The position numbers were made by a program, and so were the translations under genes. A stretch of DNA of 62,034 bases, taken from the NCBI GenBank assembly GCA_031272035.1, contig JAISUO010000032.1:1-62034 (forward strand), given 5' to 3'. The DNA is from Synergistaceae bacterium (GTDB lineage: Bacteria; Synergistota; Synergistia; Synergistales; Aminobacteriaceae). Shown piece by piece: positions 34,317 to 43,603 of this stretch. Position 1 is the stretch's first letter. Each line of letters starts with the position of its first letter. Below the pieces are notes generated by a model, which did no database searches, was not told the origin of the DNA, and saw only the letters and a program-made list of their open reading frames with translations.

Positions 34317-35260
34317 AGCAGATTCCTCACCGCCAGTCCAAAGGCCACCTCAAAGCCGCTGATGTTTCCAGCCGGCGAGGAGGTATGCCATAAACTCCAA
34401 ACGTCAAGAGGCGTTACACTCACTGAAGCGCCCGTTTCCAGCAGCATGGCCAGGCGGGAATCTCTTCCCACGATTCCGCCCAGGATGAGGTGGTTCGGCT
34501 CCAGCCCCCTGTACTGATTTCCCGCAAAAATAATGGTGTTTTGTACGTCCCGGAGAATCGGCATGATTCCCTCGTCGGACTCCCGGGCCTCCCGTGAAGT
34601 GAGATCCACCGCCGTGGATCGAAAAAGAATTCCGTTATCCTTATAACCCAGCATAATCTGAGTGCTTTCGGGCTCCACGAACACGACAAAATAGCTGTCC
34701 GAACGGGGATCCGGACCTATGGCCGCCCTGAAAAAGGCCACGTTCATGGGTTCCACCGCGGCCAGCGTTATCCCCGCGCGAGAGGCGATTTTGGCGATGT
34801 CGGTGATGATCCTCTGCCGGCAGGTCGCCACCAGAATTGTCGATTTTTCCATGGCATCGGGACTGGGGACTTCGACTTCAGCCACATCCGCCGCCGCCTC
34901 CAGATAAGGATAAGGAAAATATTTATCGAATTCGAACTGCAGAGCTTCTTTTACATCCTCAGTACTCATTCTGGGATATTCCACCAGACGAAGAATGACG
35001 TCTCTTGAGGGAATCCCCAGGACAACGGGGCAGCTGAAGGAGCCGACGGCTGACCGGAGATTTTCCAGCGCCGCGCCCACCGCGTCCAATCCCACCAGAG
35101 AATCCTTGACAACAGCCCCCTGCGCCACAGGAACGATTTCCTGTTTGACCACACGCAAAGCGCCTCTCCCGCCGCTCAGTTCAAGATAACGCACAGAATC
35201 CCCATGGAGCGCTATCCCCGCATAACTTCCACCTTTAGAGGCGCTTTTCTTTGCGAACAT
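34313..35260 (-). CDS. pilM: Type IV pilus assembly protein PilM
   Basis: The 315-residue actin-like ATPase is the cytoplasmic member of the PilMNOP complex. Seen: AGIALHGDSVRYLELSG, VVLGIPSRDVILRLVEYP, EALQFEFDKYFPYP, and a phosphate loop region LILGGIVGRDSRLAMLLE. It leads the pilMNO-P-Q operon; the promoter below lies about 70 bases upstream. No pilB, pilT or pilC is in the window. Confidence 0.9.
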   Translation of the reverse strand: MFAKKSASKGGSYAGIALHGDSVRYLELSGGRGALRVVKQEIVPVAQGAVVKDSLVGLDAVGAALENLRSAVGSFSCPVVLGIPSRDVILRLVEYPRMSTEDVKEALQFEFDKYFPYPYLEAAADVAEVEVPSPDAMEKSTILVATCRQRIITDIAKIASRAGITLAAVEPMNVAFFRAAIGPDPRSDSYFVVFVEPESTQIMLGYKDNGILFRSTAVDLTSREARESDEGIMPILRDVQNTIIFAGNQYRGLEPNHLILGGIVGRDSRLAMLLETGASVSVTPLDVWSLWHTSSPAGNISGFEVAFGLAVRNLL

Positions 35261-35330
35261 GGAAAATCTGCAGCCCCCCCTCCATCAATATGCCTCGCCG
35301 AAACTCCCGCATTTCGAATTAAATTGATTT

Positions 35331-35358
35331 ATTTTAACACACTTGCCGTACAACACAA
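35331..35358 (-). promoter_or_regulatory. Promoter of the pilM operon
   Basis: On the minus strand, TTGTGT (35358-35353) and TAAAAT (35336-35331) stand 16 bases apart, about 70 bases before the pilM start codon. Confidence 0.55.
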
Positions 35359-35394
35359 ACATTTAACGCATTTTTCCGCAGGCCAAACAAAAAA

Positions 35395-35455
35395 TTTCCG
35401 TTCCTCACCTGGTTCCATAGGAGGAACTTTTCGGGTTACGGAAAAATCCATCTGC
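35395..35455 (-). other. Structured element in the pilM upstream region
   Basis: The gap 35261-35605 is AT-rich. On the minus strand it holds TTTCCGT, a bulge, GTTCCTC, a 14-base loop, GAGGAAC and CGGAAA, followed by TTTTTTG. That is a long imperfect hairpin with a T-run, so a terminator for the pilin-like genes upstream is likely. A regulatory leader is possible. A TTGACA also occurs about 60 bases before it, without a good -10 partner. Confidence 0.45.
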
Positions 35456-35605
35456 TGGACTTCTAAACTATAAACGATTTCATTTACTTTTGTTTTAATC
35501 TGTCAACTCTGCACTGCCTGGATAATTATTACATAATTCCTATTTTGTAGCAATATCTTTAACGCAAAAATAATGTAAAAATAATCAAAAATACTCTGTA
35601 TATTT

Positions 35606-36160
35606 TTATCGGCGAATCTCCCGCCAAATAAAAGGGCGTTCCTCCAATACATAATCGGTTGTTTCGTTTGTCGAGGGAATGGGAAGAACTTTGAAAACGC
35701 TCTCGCTTATGAAGGGAACCTCCCCTTTTCGAGCGACGACGGCCCGTATCAGGTATCCGCCCGTACAGGGCGGCGGCAGGGCAGGAGAACTTTCCAGTTT
35801 TTCCCAGGGGTAATCCAAATCGTAAACGGTTACCGACTGAAAATTCGAGTCTCCCGAGGCAAAAACCCGCAGAAAATTCAAATCCGACAGAGGGCCGTCG
35901 AAAGAGGCTCTCGGACGGCGATGCTCTTTCAGCTCCCGGTTCAGCCACCGCAGAGAATCGTTCGTCATCGACAGGAAGGCCGAACGGGTGCGGGTGCGCT
36001 CCAGAGCCCCTTTCGCCACCTCCAGGGAACGTCCGGTGAGAAAAAGAAAAAGCCCCAGCAAAAGCGTCGCCGCAAACAGGAGGGCGACCACCGGAAAAAG
36101 TACGAAAGCTTTTTTCTTCTCATAAAATTTCCGCTTCATTATTTTTATGATCCCGTTCAC
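35606..36160 (-). CDS. PilX-like pilus accessory protein
   Basis: The 184-residue protein has one N-terminal membrane segment preceded by a basic stretch (KRKFYEKKKAFVLFPVVALLFAATLLLGLFLFL), then a soluble domain that reads like a pilin-associated PilX protein. No prepilin cleavage glycine with Phe/Met is clear. It starts with GTG at 36160, overlapping the stop of the upstream gene, which supports coupling. It is last of the three pilin-like genes. Confidence 0.62.
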   Translation of the reverse strand: MNGIIKIMKRKFYEKKKAFVLFPVVALLFAATLLLGLFLFLTGRSLEVAKGALERTRTRSAFLSMTNDSLRWLNRELKEHRRPRASFDGPLSDLNFLRVFASGDSNFQSVTVYDLDYPWEKLESSPALPPPCTGGYLIRAVVARKGEVPFISESVFKVLPIPSTNETTDYVLEERPFIWREIRR

Positions 36161-37110
36161 AGGTTTCTCACCACCCAGGAGGCCCGCGAAACCACCGTGT
36201 CATGACCTTCAAAATCCTCCCGCCAGGGCGCTTCAGGGGGCCATTCCGGCGGGCGGGAGGCGGTCCCGAAGGCGGCGCTTCCCCCCGTGCTCAGGACCCA
36301 TGCCTCAAGAAGGCGCTTCGACGGCGTCCACTCGAACCACATCTCCAGTATTCCGTCCAGGAGAGGCTGCCCCGCTTCCCAGCGCCGCCTCAGCGTCTCC
36401 CCGTACAGCGTGCTGTGCCGGACCTGAAAACGCTCGCCCCGCAGAAAATGCATCTCATCCCAGGGCAGCAGGGGCGCCTTCGCGGAGACTGCCGCCTGAA
36501 GAACCACGGTATTTCCGAACCGGCCGCTCAGATAAAGCGGAAGTTTCATAAACGGAAAGACGACCCAGGACCAGAGGTCGTCCCTCGTACCGGGCCGAAG
36601 TCCGTCGGCGGCCCCCGTCATCGCCTCCGCCGGAAAAAGCTCCAGAGAGCAGGAGACCCCCGCCTCCATCGCGAGAGGCCGTCCCTCCCGAAGTTTTGCC
36701 TGCAGCCTCGAGGGAACCGCGTAAAGCAGCACCAGCCCCCTTCCCCGACGCACGTTTTCTTTTTCCGGGACGGGATTCCACAGGGTGGGGTATCCCTCCC
36801 AGACCTGCACCGGCCCCTGAGACCAGAAGGCCGGAGGCGGAGCGGAGGACTGTCCGGCCCCGAAGGCCTGCCTCAGCTCCTGAGTGCTCCCTCCCGGAAG
36901 GCCCAGTCCGGCGTGGGTCACCCGGGGTTCCAGAAGGGACAGGGCGTTTTGTCCTCTTTCCCAGGCCAGGGTGCGGTTCGAAAGACGCGTGGTCAGAAGC
37001 AGAATATGCCGTCCTCCCTGCAGAAGCGCCGCCCCCAGCGCCGCGGTAATCAGGGCCGCGCACAGCGTTTCCGTCAAAGAGAAGGCCCCCCGGCCTTTTT
37101 CAGTAAACAC
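36157..37110 (-). CDS. PilW-like minor pilin with prepilin leader
   Basis: The 317-residue protein has the class III type IV prepilin signature GRG-AFSLTETL near residues 7-16, with Glu at mature position 5 and a hydrophobic helix (CAALITAALGAALL). The remaining domain is large, as in PilW-type initiator pilins. It overlaps the neighbours on both sides, so the three genes form one unit with dinG upstream. A general secretion pseudopilin is the alternative. Confidence 0.7.
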   Translation of the reverse strand: MFTEKGRGAFSLTETLCAALITAALGAALLQGGRHILLLTTRLSNRTLAWERGQNALSLLEPRVTHAGLGLPGGSTQELRQAFGAGQSSAPPPAFWSQGPVQVWEGYPTLWNPVPEKENVRRGRGLVLLYAVPSRLQAKLREGRPLAMEAGVSCSLELFPAEAMTGAADGLRPGTRDDLWSWVVFPFMKLPLYLSGRFGNTVVLQAAVSAKAPLLPWDEMHFLRGERFQVRHSTLYGETLRRRWEAGQPLLDGILEMWFEWTPSKRLLEAWVLSTGGSAAFGTASRPPEWPPEAPWREDFEGHDTVVSRASWVVRNL

Positions 37111-37453
37111 GGCTTTCCACCAGAGGGCCGGCCCACTTCAGCCCGTCCGAAACGTACAGCGTCACGGCGACGGCTCCATTGTCCCCGACACGGGCCTCCC
37201 ACTGAAAATGGAGCTTCCCGGAGGGACCCCGCCGGGGCATCGCCTCCAGGGAGGACAGGGTCACGGGACGCTCCAGCCGGTTGAACCACCAGTCCACCCC
37301 GAAAGCCCTGTCCGCGTACCCGTTGATCCGCAGCCCCAGGAGAAAAAGCATCCCCAGCGCCTCCAGACAGACCGGAAGCGCGAATCCCAGGATACAAAGG
37401 GACGTCAGCACCTCCACCAGGCTGCCTCCCGTGAATTTCCCGCGCATCTCCAT
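37100..37453 (-). CDS. PilV-like minor pilin
   Basis: The protein has a prepilin-type N-terminus: a basic start (MEMRGKFTGG), a short S-L-V-E-V motif with Glu at mature position 5 (GG-SLVEVLTSLCILGFALPV) and a hydrophobic helix. The rest is a short globular domain of about 90 residues. I prefer ATG 37453 or 37447, with GGGGAGTG as ribosome site; the frame is open to 37498. It lies between dinG and the PilW-like gene. Confidence 0.67.
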   Translation of the reverse strand: MEMRGKFTGGSLVEVLTSLCILGFALPVCLEALGMLFLLGLRINGYADRAFGVDWWFNRLERPVTLSSLEAMPRRGPSGKLHFQWEARVGDNGAVAVTLYVSDGLKWAGPLVESRVY

Positions 37454-37494
37454 CACTCCCCGAACATCAAAGCTCTTTCGGAGAGTAATTTTAA

Positions 37495-39444
37495 TCACTC
37501 TCTCACGGATAAACGTCGGTATTTACATGCAGGTAAACTTTCCGGAATTTTCCACTCCCTGCGGTCCAGCACCCGCCCGTCCAGCAAAACAACCCGCCCG
37601 TGGTCCGTGCCGCTGCGGATCAGGCGTCCCACCGCCTGCCTCAGAAACATTTTGGCGTTGGGCAAAGTGACCTTCACGAAGGCTTTCTGGCCCTCAAGCG
37701 CGTTTCTGGCCTGCACCAGAGGGTCGAGGGGATGGGGAAAGGGAATTCGATCAATGATGACCTGAGTCAGGCCGTCTCCGGGAATATCCACCCCTTCCCG
37801 AAAGGAAACGCTGCCGATCAGCACGGAGGTCTCGTCCTCCCGAAACCGGCTCAGCAGCTCTCTCTGAGGAAGCTCGCCCTGCACCAGCACCTCGTATTTC
37901 CGCTCCTGCTTCCTCATCCGGGCCCCCGCCGCCCGAAGCAGGCGCATGGAGGAGAGCAGAACCAGCGAACGCCCGCCGTTTTCGTCGCAGAGCCGCTCCA
38001 CGATCCGGCAGATTCTCCCGTCGTAGCCCTCGGAGGCCACGGCAATCCCCACGTCCACCACCAGAAATTCCATCTGGTTTTCGACGTCGAAGGGGGACTC
38101 CGCCACCAGGGTTCTGTCGGGCTCCACCCCCGTTTCCCGGGACCAGAAGGTGAAGTCCCCGGCGATGGAGAGAGTGGCGGAAATCATGACGCTTTTTTCC
38201 GGAGCTTCCGCCGCGAGGGCCTTCTGAACGATGTCCGAGCAGATAACGGGCGCGCTCATCAGGGCGTTCGCCCCCCGCCAGTAGTCCCAGGAGGGATAAT
38301 GCTCCACCTCCAGGCACCAGAGCGCGGCGGACCGAAATTCCCGCAGCTCGTCCGCCCATTTGACCAGGGCCGCGGCCTCCCCCAGGGCGGAGCCGTTTTC
38401 GAAGCCCCCGGCCATGAAGTGGTCCTCAATCCCTCGAATCTGCGACAGGAGGGCGTCCACCTTCGAGAGAAGCTCTTCTCCTTTGTGATAAACCTCTTCG
38501 CTGCGCTTCACGATCCCCTCCCCCTGACGACAGTGGAGCTCCAGCAGGGCGAACAGGGAATCCAGCGCTCCGCGGCACTCTTCCGCCCGCTCCCGGAAGG
38601 CCGCGCCGTCCATCCCCCGGGAAACGAACAGGGGGTCGAAGGCGGCGAGGGTCCGGGGACGCAGAAGCTGGGCGCCGTTCTCCGCGCTGAACTCCACCGT
38701 GGAGGCGTTGCGGACGGCGTCGGGCATTCGATGGGCCTCGTCGCAGATCAGCCAGTCGAAGGGCACGGGAAAGGAGCCCCGCCCGCCGAGAACGTGAGAA
38801 AAAAAGAGGTGGTAATTGGCCACCACCACGTCCCAGTCCTGAGCGTGGCGCAGCGTTCGGGTCACGAAACAGCGTTCGCGAAAGGGACAGACCATTGCCA
38901 GGCAGGATCGGGCCGTGGCGGAGATTTGCCCCCAGAGGGGATGCGACGGCGTCAGGGACAGCTCGGCCATGTCCCCCGAGTCCGTCTCCTCCACCCAGCG
39001 ATGAAAGTCCGGACCGGAGCCGCCCTTCTCCGAGGGAAGCCACAGATCTCCGTCCGACAGCGCCGCCGCTTTTCTGAGGCAGACGTAATTGTTTCTTCCT
39101 TTTAAGATTCCGTAGGAAAACGGCCATCCCAGAATGGAAACCAGGGCGGGAAGGTCCTTCTCGATCAGCTGCTCCTGCAGGGCGATACTGGCCGTGAGAA
39201 AAAGAATGCGCTTTCCTTCCTCTTCCGCCCTCAAAATGGCGGGAATCAGCACGGCGAAGGTCTTCCCCACGCCGGGAGGAGCTTCCGCCGCCATGACCCT
39301 CTCAAGGGGAGCCTGAAGAAACTCGTCCACGGCCAGGGTGAACTTCATCTGCTGAGGCCTGTGCTCATATCCCCTGAGACGGGAGGCCAGAATGCCGGAA
39401 GGAGTGAAAAATTCCGTCAGCGGTCTTTTCGTGGTACGCTTCAC
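37495..39444 (-). CDS. dinG: DinG/XPD-type ATP-dependent DNA helicase
   Basis: The 649-residue superfamily 2 helicase has Walker A APPGVGKT (55-62), Walker B DEAH near 235, and motif VI near the end (LRQAVGRLIRSGTDHG). Cysteines in NNYVCLRKAA and CLAMVCPFRERC are placed like the four that hold the [4Fe-4S] cluster of XPD-family helicases. It probably unwinds damaged or R-loop DNA. It is the first gene of the run into the pilin-like genes, an unusual pairing. Confidence 0.88.
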   Translation of the reverse strand: MKRTTKRPLTEFFTPSGILASRLRGYEHRPQQMKFTLAVDEFLQAPLERVMAAEAPPGVGKTFAVLIPAILRAEEEGKRILFLTASIALQEQLIEKDLPALVSILGWPFSYGILKGRNNYVCLRKAAALSDGDLWLPSEKGGSGPDFHRWVEETDSGDMAELSLTPSHPLWGQISATARSCLAMVCPFRERCFVTRTLRHAQDWDVVVANYHLFFSHVLGGRGSFPVPFDWLICDEAHRMPDAVRNASTVEFSAENGAQLLRPRTLAAFDPLFVSRGMDGAAFRERAEECRGALDSLFALLELHCRQGEGIVKRSEEVYHKGEELLSKVDALLSQIRGIEDHFMAGGFENGSALGEAAALVKWADELREFRSAALWCLEVEHYPSWDYWRGANALMSAPVICSDIVQKALAAEAPEKSVMISATLSIAGDFTFWSRETGVEPDRTLVAESPFDVENQMEFLVVDVGIAVASEGYDGRICRIVERLCDENGGRSLVLLSSMRLLRAAGARMRKQERKYEVLVQGELPQRELLSRFREDETSVLIGSVSFREGVDIPGDGLTQVIIDRIPFPHPLDPLVQARNALEGQKAFVKVTLPNAKMFLRQAVGRLIRSGTDHGRVVLLDGRVLDRREWKIPESLPACKYRRLSVRE

Positions 39445-39542
39445 CTCGATGCGAAGAGGATACCCGCCGGAGCTCCGGAGAGATCCCGAAAAATGTCGAC
39501 TGCATTATATTATAATGAAAGCAAATGAAAAGGAGATGAAGG

Positions 39543-39603
39543 CATGTAAGATGAAAGCATGTAAAGGTGAAAACATGTAAAGATGGAGGCATGTAAAGAT
39601 ATG
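39543..39603. repeat. Four tandem CATGTAAAGATGAAAG-like units
   Basis: Units start at 39543, 39558, 39574 and 39590 with 15 to 16 bases between starts. The shared core is CATGTAA-(A)G(A/G)TG. They lie in the 312-base gap between dinG and rpsT, just upstream of the rpsT promoter. Each unit contains CATG, and repeated spacing near one-and-a-half helical turns could bind a regulator, or it may be slipped-strand repetition. Confidence 0.6.
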
Positions 39604-39633
39604 CGAAAATTTATTTATTTTTCGCGAATTGCC

Positions 39634-39662
39634 TTGCTACCCGTGAGGGCCAATGTTACAAT
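39634..39662 (+). promoter_or_regulatory. Promoter of rpsT
   Basis: TTGCTA (39634-39639) and TACAAT (39657-39662) are exactly 17 bases apart, with the start codon 95 bases downstream. The rest of the gap 39445-39756 holds the tandem repeats and a likely dinG promoter region near TATAAT on the minus strand at about 39510. Confidence 0.65.
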
Positions 39663-39756
39663 GCCTTTTGTCTCTACGGCGGAAAAGAGACGGACGGAAA
39701 AATGTATTCGAATGTCTTTTTACCATATATAGCAGAAGCAGGGAGGTGATTTACCA

Positions 39757-40026
39757 ATGCCCAACAAAAAATCGGCGGAAAGACGGGTTCGAGTCGCCGA
39801 ACGCAATCGCATCTACAACCGCTACTGGACCACGCGCTGCAAAAACGCGGTGAAGAAGGTGCTGGAGGCGGTAGAGGCCAAAGACAGTCCCGTGGCGGCC
39901 AAACACTTCGATGAGGCCCAGAGCGTCATCGACAAAGCTGTGGTGAAGGGAGTCATGCACCGCAATACGGCCGCAAGACGCAAAAAAATGATGGCCAGGC
40001 GTCTTAAAACTCTTGTGGAAGCCTGA
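39757..40026 (+). CDS. rpsT: 30S ribosomal protein S20
   Basis: The 89-residue basic, helical protein binds 16S rRNA early in assembly. The family start PNKKSAERRVRVAERNRIYNR and the C-terminal MHRNTAARRKKMMARRLKTL are present. GGGAGGTGATTTACC precedes the ATG. It is usually a lone gene, as here. Confidence 0.95.
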   Translation: MPNKKSAERRVRVAERNRIYNRYWTTRCKNAVKKVLEAVEAKDSPVAAKHFDEAQSVIDKAVVKGVMHRNTAARRKKMMARRLKTLVEA

Positions 40027-40053
40027 GTTCCCCGCCCCGGGAAGAAAATAGCG

Positions 40054-40131
40054 ACGGAGATCTGTCTCGAAAGAGCGAAGGTCTCCGTTACGTTATCGTA
40101 ACTTGATTTTGTGTCAGTGGATGGAGATAAT
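40054..40131 (+). promoter_or_regulatory. rpsT 3' hairpin and V-ATPase operon promoter
   Basis: ACGGAGA (40054-40060) and TCTCCGT (40082-40088) form a hairpin after rpsT, with no strong T-run. Next come TTGATT (40103-40108) and GATAAT (40126-40131), exactly 17 bases apart, about 40 bases before the first V-ATPase gene. Confidence 0.55.
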
Positions 40132-40171
40132 GAGGCTGTGTTTCGAAACGCCCTGAGAGGGGGTGAATGGG

Positions 40172-40498
40172 TTGGCAACAAATCTTATTGACGAAATTAA
40201 GACTGTGGAAGAAAAAGCTGCAAAGAGCGTACAGGAAGCGGGAGTCGAAGCTGCCGGAAAACTGAACCAGGCGGCCACCGACGCTGAAAACGCCGTCCGG
40301 GAGGCCCGGCAGTCGGCAATCCGGCAGTTCCGGGAAAAAATTCAGCAGGCGGAGCGCACCGCTGAGGCAAAGGCGAAAAGCATCGTAACCGAACGGGAAA
40401 CAGGGGCTAAGACGTTTTACGCGAAACACAGGGACAAAGTCGCAGGAGTTGCGGCGTGGATAACGGAAGAGGTGATGAGCAGATATGGGCGTGGCTGA
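40172..40498 (+). CDS. V-type ATPase subunit G/H (peripheral stalk)
   Basis: The 108-residue protein is almost entirely one long coiled coil (NLIDEIKTVEEKAAKSVQEAG, AENAVREARQSAIRQF, AERTAEAKAKSIV). It is the partner of subunit E in the peripheral stalk that connects V1 to Vo. The start is most likely TTG 40172, six to eight bases after GAGGGGGTGA; the upstream GTG at 40163 is inside that ribosome site. It is the first of nine V-ATPase genes. Subunit G is the least conserved, so identity rests on position and coiled-coil shape. Confidence 0.82.
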   Translation: MATNLIDEIKTVEEKAAKSVQEAGVEAAGKLNQAATDAENAVREARQSAIRQFREKIQQAERTAEAKAKSIVTERETGAKTFYAKHRDKVAGVAAWITEEVMSRYGRG

Positions 40499-42494
40499 GC
40501 TCAGAAAAGCAGAACTTTACTATCACAAATCCGTTCAGGAAGACATTGCGGCGGCTCTTCAGCGCAGCGGGGTCTGTCAGATCATCGAAGACGCGGAAAC
40601 GGCGTCGGGACCTGGCGCGGAGATGGCAAATATCGCCGAGAAACTGCGGCAGTGCGAAGAGCATGAAACTCACATTCGATACCTGTTTCACACGCTGGGG
40701 GGATATTACAAAGATCCCGTCTCGTCGGTGGACCGGATGCTGGGAGAGAAACCTCTTCTCTCTCTGGCGGAGCTGACGAAAACAGCGCAAAAGACGGATT
40801 TGAAAGGGCTCGCCTCGTCCGTCAAAAAAGCGGAAACAGCCCTGAACGAGCTGCGAATCGAGGTCTCGCAGCTGGAAGCGGACACCGGCGTGCTCTCCAA
40901 AATAGGAGATTTTCCCTATACGCTGGATGTTATTGGAGAAGGGACCCGAACGCTGAAGGGTGTTTTGGGCACGCTGCCGGCGGAGCGGGTGGCGGAGCTC
41001 AAAAAGGAACTGACGCCCTGCAGCGCCGAGACGGAGCTTTTCGTCTCAGCCCGGGATTCGAAGGCAAAGGAAATCCAGGCCGTACTTCTGTACGCCCGTA
41101 CACATGAACAGCAGGCTCTGGACTGCTGTCTGCGCAGCGGCATGTCCTTCATCGATCTGCCGTCTTACCTGTCGGGAACCGTTGCGGAAGAATCCGCCAA
41201 AATCGCGGCGCGTCTGGCGAACTGCAAAAACCGCGAGGCGGAAATTCAGGAGAATCTGCAGCGCATGGCGGACGAATGGATGCCGGTGATTCAGAAGCTC
41301 TCCGATTACGAGCGTATTTTGCACGATCGCTATCACGCTCTTTCCACCAGCGCCGCGACGGACACCACGGTGCGGACGTGTTTCTGGATTCCCGCGGACG
41401 CTCTGCCCGCTCTTCAGAAGCAGGTGGAGGCCATCAGTCCCAACACGGCGTTTGCCGTCTCCGCCCCGGAGAAGGACGACCATCCTCCGGTGCTGCTGCG
41501 CAACAACGCCTTTATAAGACCCGCCGAAGTACTGACCTATCTGTATTCGCCTCCTCCTTACGGGGAGATGGAACCCACGCCTTTTCTGGCGCCGTTCTTT
41601 TACATCTTTTTCGGAATGTGTCTGGGAGACGCCGGCTACGCGCTGGTGATCGGGGCCGTCCTTTGGATGCTCTTCAAAAAATACCGCAGAATGCCGGCGA
41701 ACGTCGGGGAGTTTTGCAAACTCTTCGCCATCTGCAGCGTCACGACCTTCATTTATGGCGCGGTTACGGGAAGCTTCTTCGGGGACTTCATCGACGCCTT
41801 CTTCTTCATGGCGCCTCTGCGTCCTCTGAAACAGGCTCTGTTCGTCATCGATCCTCTGGCGAACCCCATGGCCATTCTGGGGCTTTCCCTTCTGCTGGGA
41901 GTTATCCATCTCATGTTCGGTCTTGCCATCGCGGCTTACGATGAATTCCGCAAAGGGAACCCCGTGGATGCCGTCGGCGGCAAGGTGTCCTGGATTCTTT
42001 TCGTGGTGGGGCTCATCTTTTTTGGAACAGGAGCCGCGGGCGCCGCTCCCGAACTGATTCGCCTGACGGGCCTTGTCATGGCGGGCGCGGGGGCCATCAT
42101 CATCTTCCTGTACGCGGGCAGGGGAACGAAGAACATTCTGCTTCGGGTGGGCTCCGGACTGTACGCCCTTTACGGCGGAACGTCCTACCTGGGCGACATC
42201 CTCAGTTACAGCCGCCTTCTGGCGCTGGGCCTGGGGTCGGCGGTCATCGCCTCGATCATCAACCTCCTCAGCGGAATGGCCGCGGAAATTCCCTACGTGG
42301 GCTGGCTGATCGCCATCGTCATCGTCGCGGGAGGCCATCTTTTCAGCCTGGCGGTGAACGTGCTGGGCGCTTTCGTACACTCCATGCGTCTGCAGTACGT
42401 GGAGTTCTTCAGCAAATTTTATGCGGGCGGCGGCGTCGCTTTCAGGCCGCTGATGTTTTCGACGCAGTATATACAGGTGACTGACTCGAAATAA
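40485..42494 (+). CDS. ntpI: V-type ATP synthase/ATPase subunit I (a)
   Basis: The 669-residue subunit has a cytoplasmic N-terminal half (to about residue 330) and a membrane half with roughly seven helices starting at PTPFLAPFFYIFFGMCLGD. The conserved arginine needed for ion release should be in SYSRLLALGLGSAVI. It forms the ion half-channels beside the K-ring. It overlaps the G subunit gene by 14 bases. Confidence 0.93.
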   Translation: MGVAELRKAELYYHKSVQEDIAAALQRSGVCQIIEDAETASGPGAEMANIAEKLRQCEEHETHIRYLFHTLGGYYKDPVSSVDRMLGEKPLLSLAELTKTAQKTDLKGLASSVKKAETALNELRIEVSQLEADTGVLSKIGDFPYTLDVIGEGTRTLKGVLGTLPAERVAELKKELTPCSAETELFVSARDSKAKEIQAVLLYARTHEQQALDCCLRSGMSFIDLPSYLSGTVAEESAKIAARLANCKNREAEIQENLQRMADEWMPVIQKLSDYERILHDRYHALSTSAATDTTVRTCFWIPADALPALQKQVEAISPNTAFAVSAPEKDDHPPVLLRNNAFIRPAEVLTYLYSPPPYGEMEPTPFLAPFFYIFFGMCLGDAGYALVIGAVLWMLFKKYRRMPANVGEFCKLFAICSVTTFIYGAVTGSFFGDFIDAFFFMAPLRPLKQALFVIDPLANPMAILGLSLLLGVIHLMFGLAIAAYDEFRKGNPVDAVGGKVSWILFVVGLIFFGTGAAGAAPELIRLTGLVMAGAGAIIIFLYAGRGTKNILLRVGSGLYALYGGTSYLGDILSYSRLLALGLGSAVIASIINLLSGMAAEIPYVGWLIAIVIVAGGHLFSLAVNVLGAFVHSMRLQYVEFFSKFYAGGGVAFRPLMFSTQYIQVTDSK

Positions 42495-42504
42495 CGGGTC
42501 TTAA

Positions 42505-43002
<498 letters not shown>

Positions 43003-43017
43003 GGCAGGTGAGGTTTC

Positions 43018-43590
43018 ATGTCACTGGCCGATATCAAAGCGAAGATAAACGCGGAAGCGCAGGCCCGGATCAGGGCCATTCAGAGCGACAACGACGCTCA
43101 GGTGTCGGCGGTCGCACAAAAAGCGGACAACGAAATACGGGAACTTCAGACCTCGTATAAGAACCGCTTCGCGAAAGAAGAGCCGGAGATCCTCAAACGC
43201 CGCCAGATCGTGGCGGAGCTCGACGCCAACAAGGTGGATCTGGGCGTGAAGCAGCGCCTGATCGGCGAGTCCTTCGAGGCGGCTTTGCGCCAGCTTTCGG
43301 AGCTGCCGAAGGATAAATACCTCTCCTTCGTTCAAAAGCTGCTGGAACAGATCTCCGGCGAGGGCGCGCTTTTCATCGGCAAAAACGAGAAGCACATCGA
43401 CGCCGGATGGCTTGAAGCGTACAACGGATCTCACAAAACGGGGTTTTCTCTGGCGAGCGAGCGCCTTCCCATCACGGGAGGATTCGTTCTGAAGCAGGGG
43501 AATATCGACACCAATTGTTCATGGGATATGCTGGTGAGGGATATCCGTCCGGACCTGGAAGCCGACGTCGTCAAACGGCTGTTCTCCTGA
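43018..43590 (+). CDS. ntpE: V-type ATPase subunit E
   Basis: The 190-residue peripheral-stalk protein has a long N-terminal helix (LADIKAKINAEAQARIRAI, ending near residue 90) and a compact C-terminal domain (VQKLLEQISGEGALFIGKN). It pairs with subunit G. It starts 15 bases after the K gene. Confidence 0.9.
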   Translation: MSLADIKAKINAEAQARIRAIQSDNDAQVSAVAQKADNEIRELQTSYKNRFAKEEPEILKRRQIVAELDANKVDLGVKQRLIGESFEAALRQLSELPKDKYLSFVQKLLEQISGEGALFIGKNEKHIDAGWLEAYNGSHKTGFSLASERLPITGGFVLKQGNIDTNCSWDMLVRDIRPDLEADVVKRLFS

Positions 43591-43603
43591 GGAGGTGTCG
43601 ACC

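Noticed and set aside
35395-35455. A cyclic di-GMP riboswitch before the pilus operon
   Set aside because: The conserved GEMM cores and tetraloop receptor are not present; only a long hairpin with a T-run is seen.
39543-39603. A CRISPR array
   Set aside because: The repeats are 15-16 bases, directly adjacent and without unique spacers; no cas genes are nearby.
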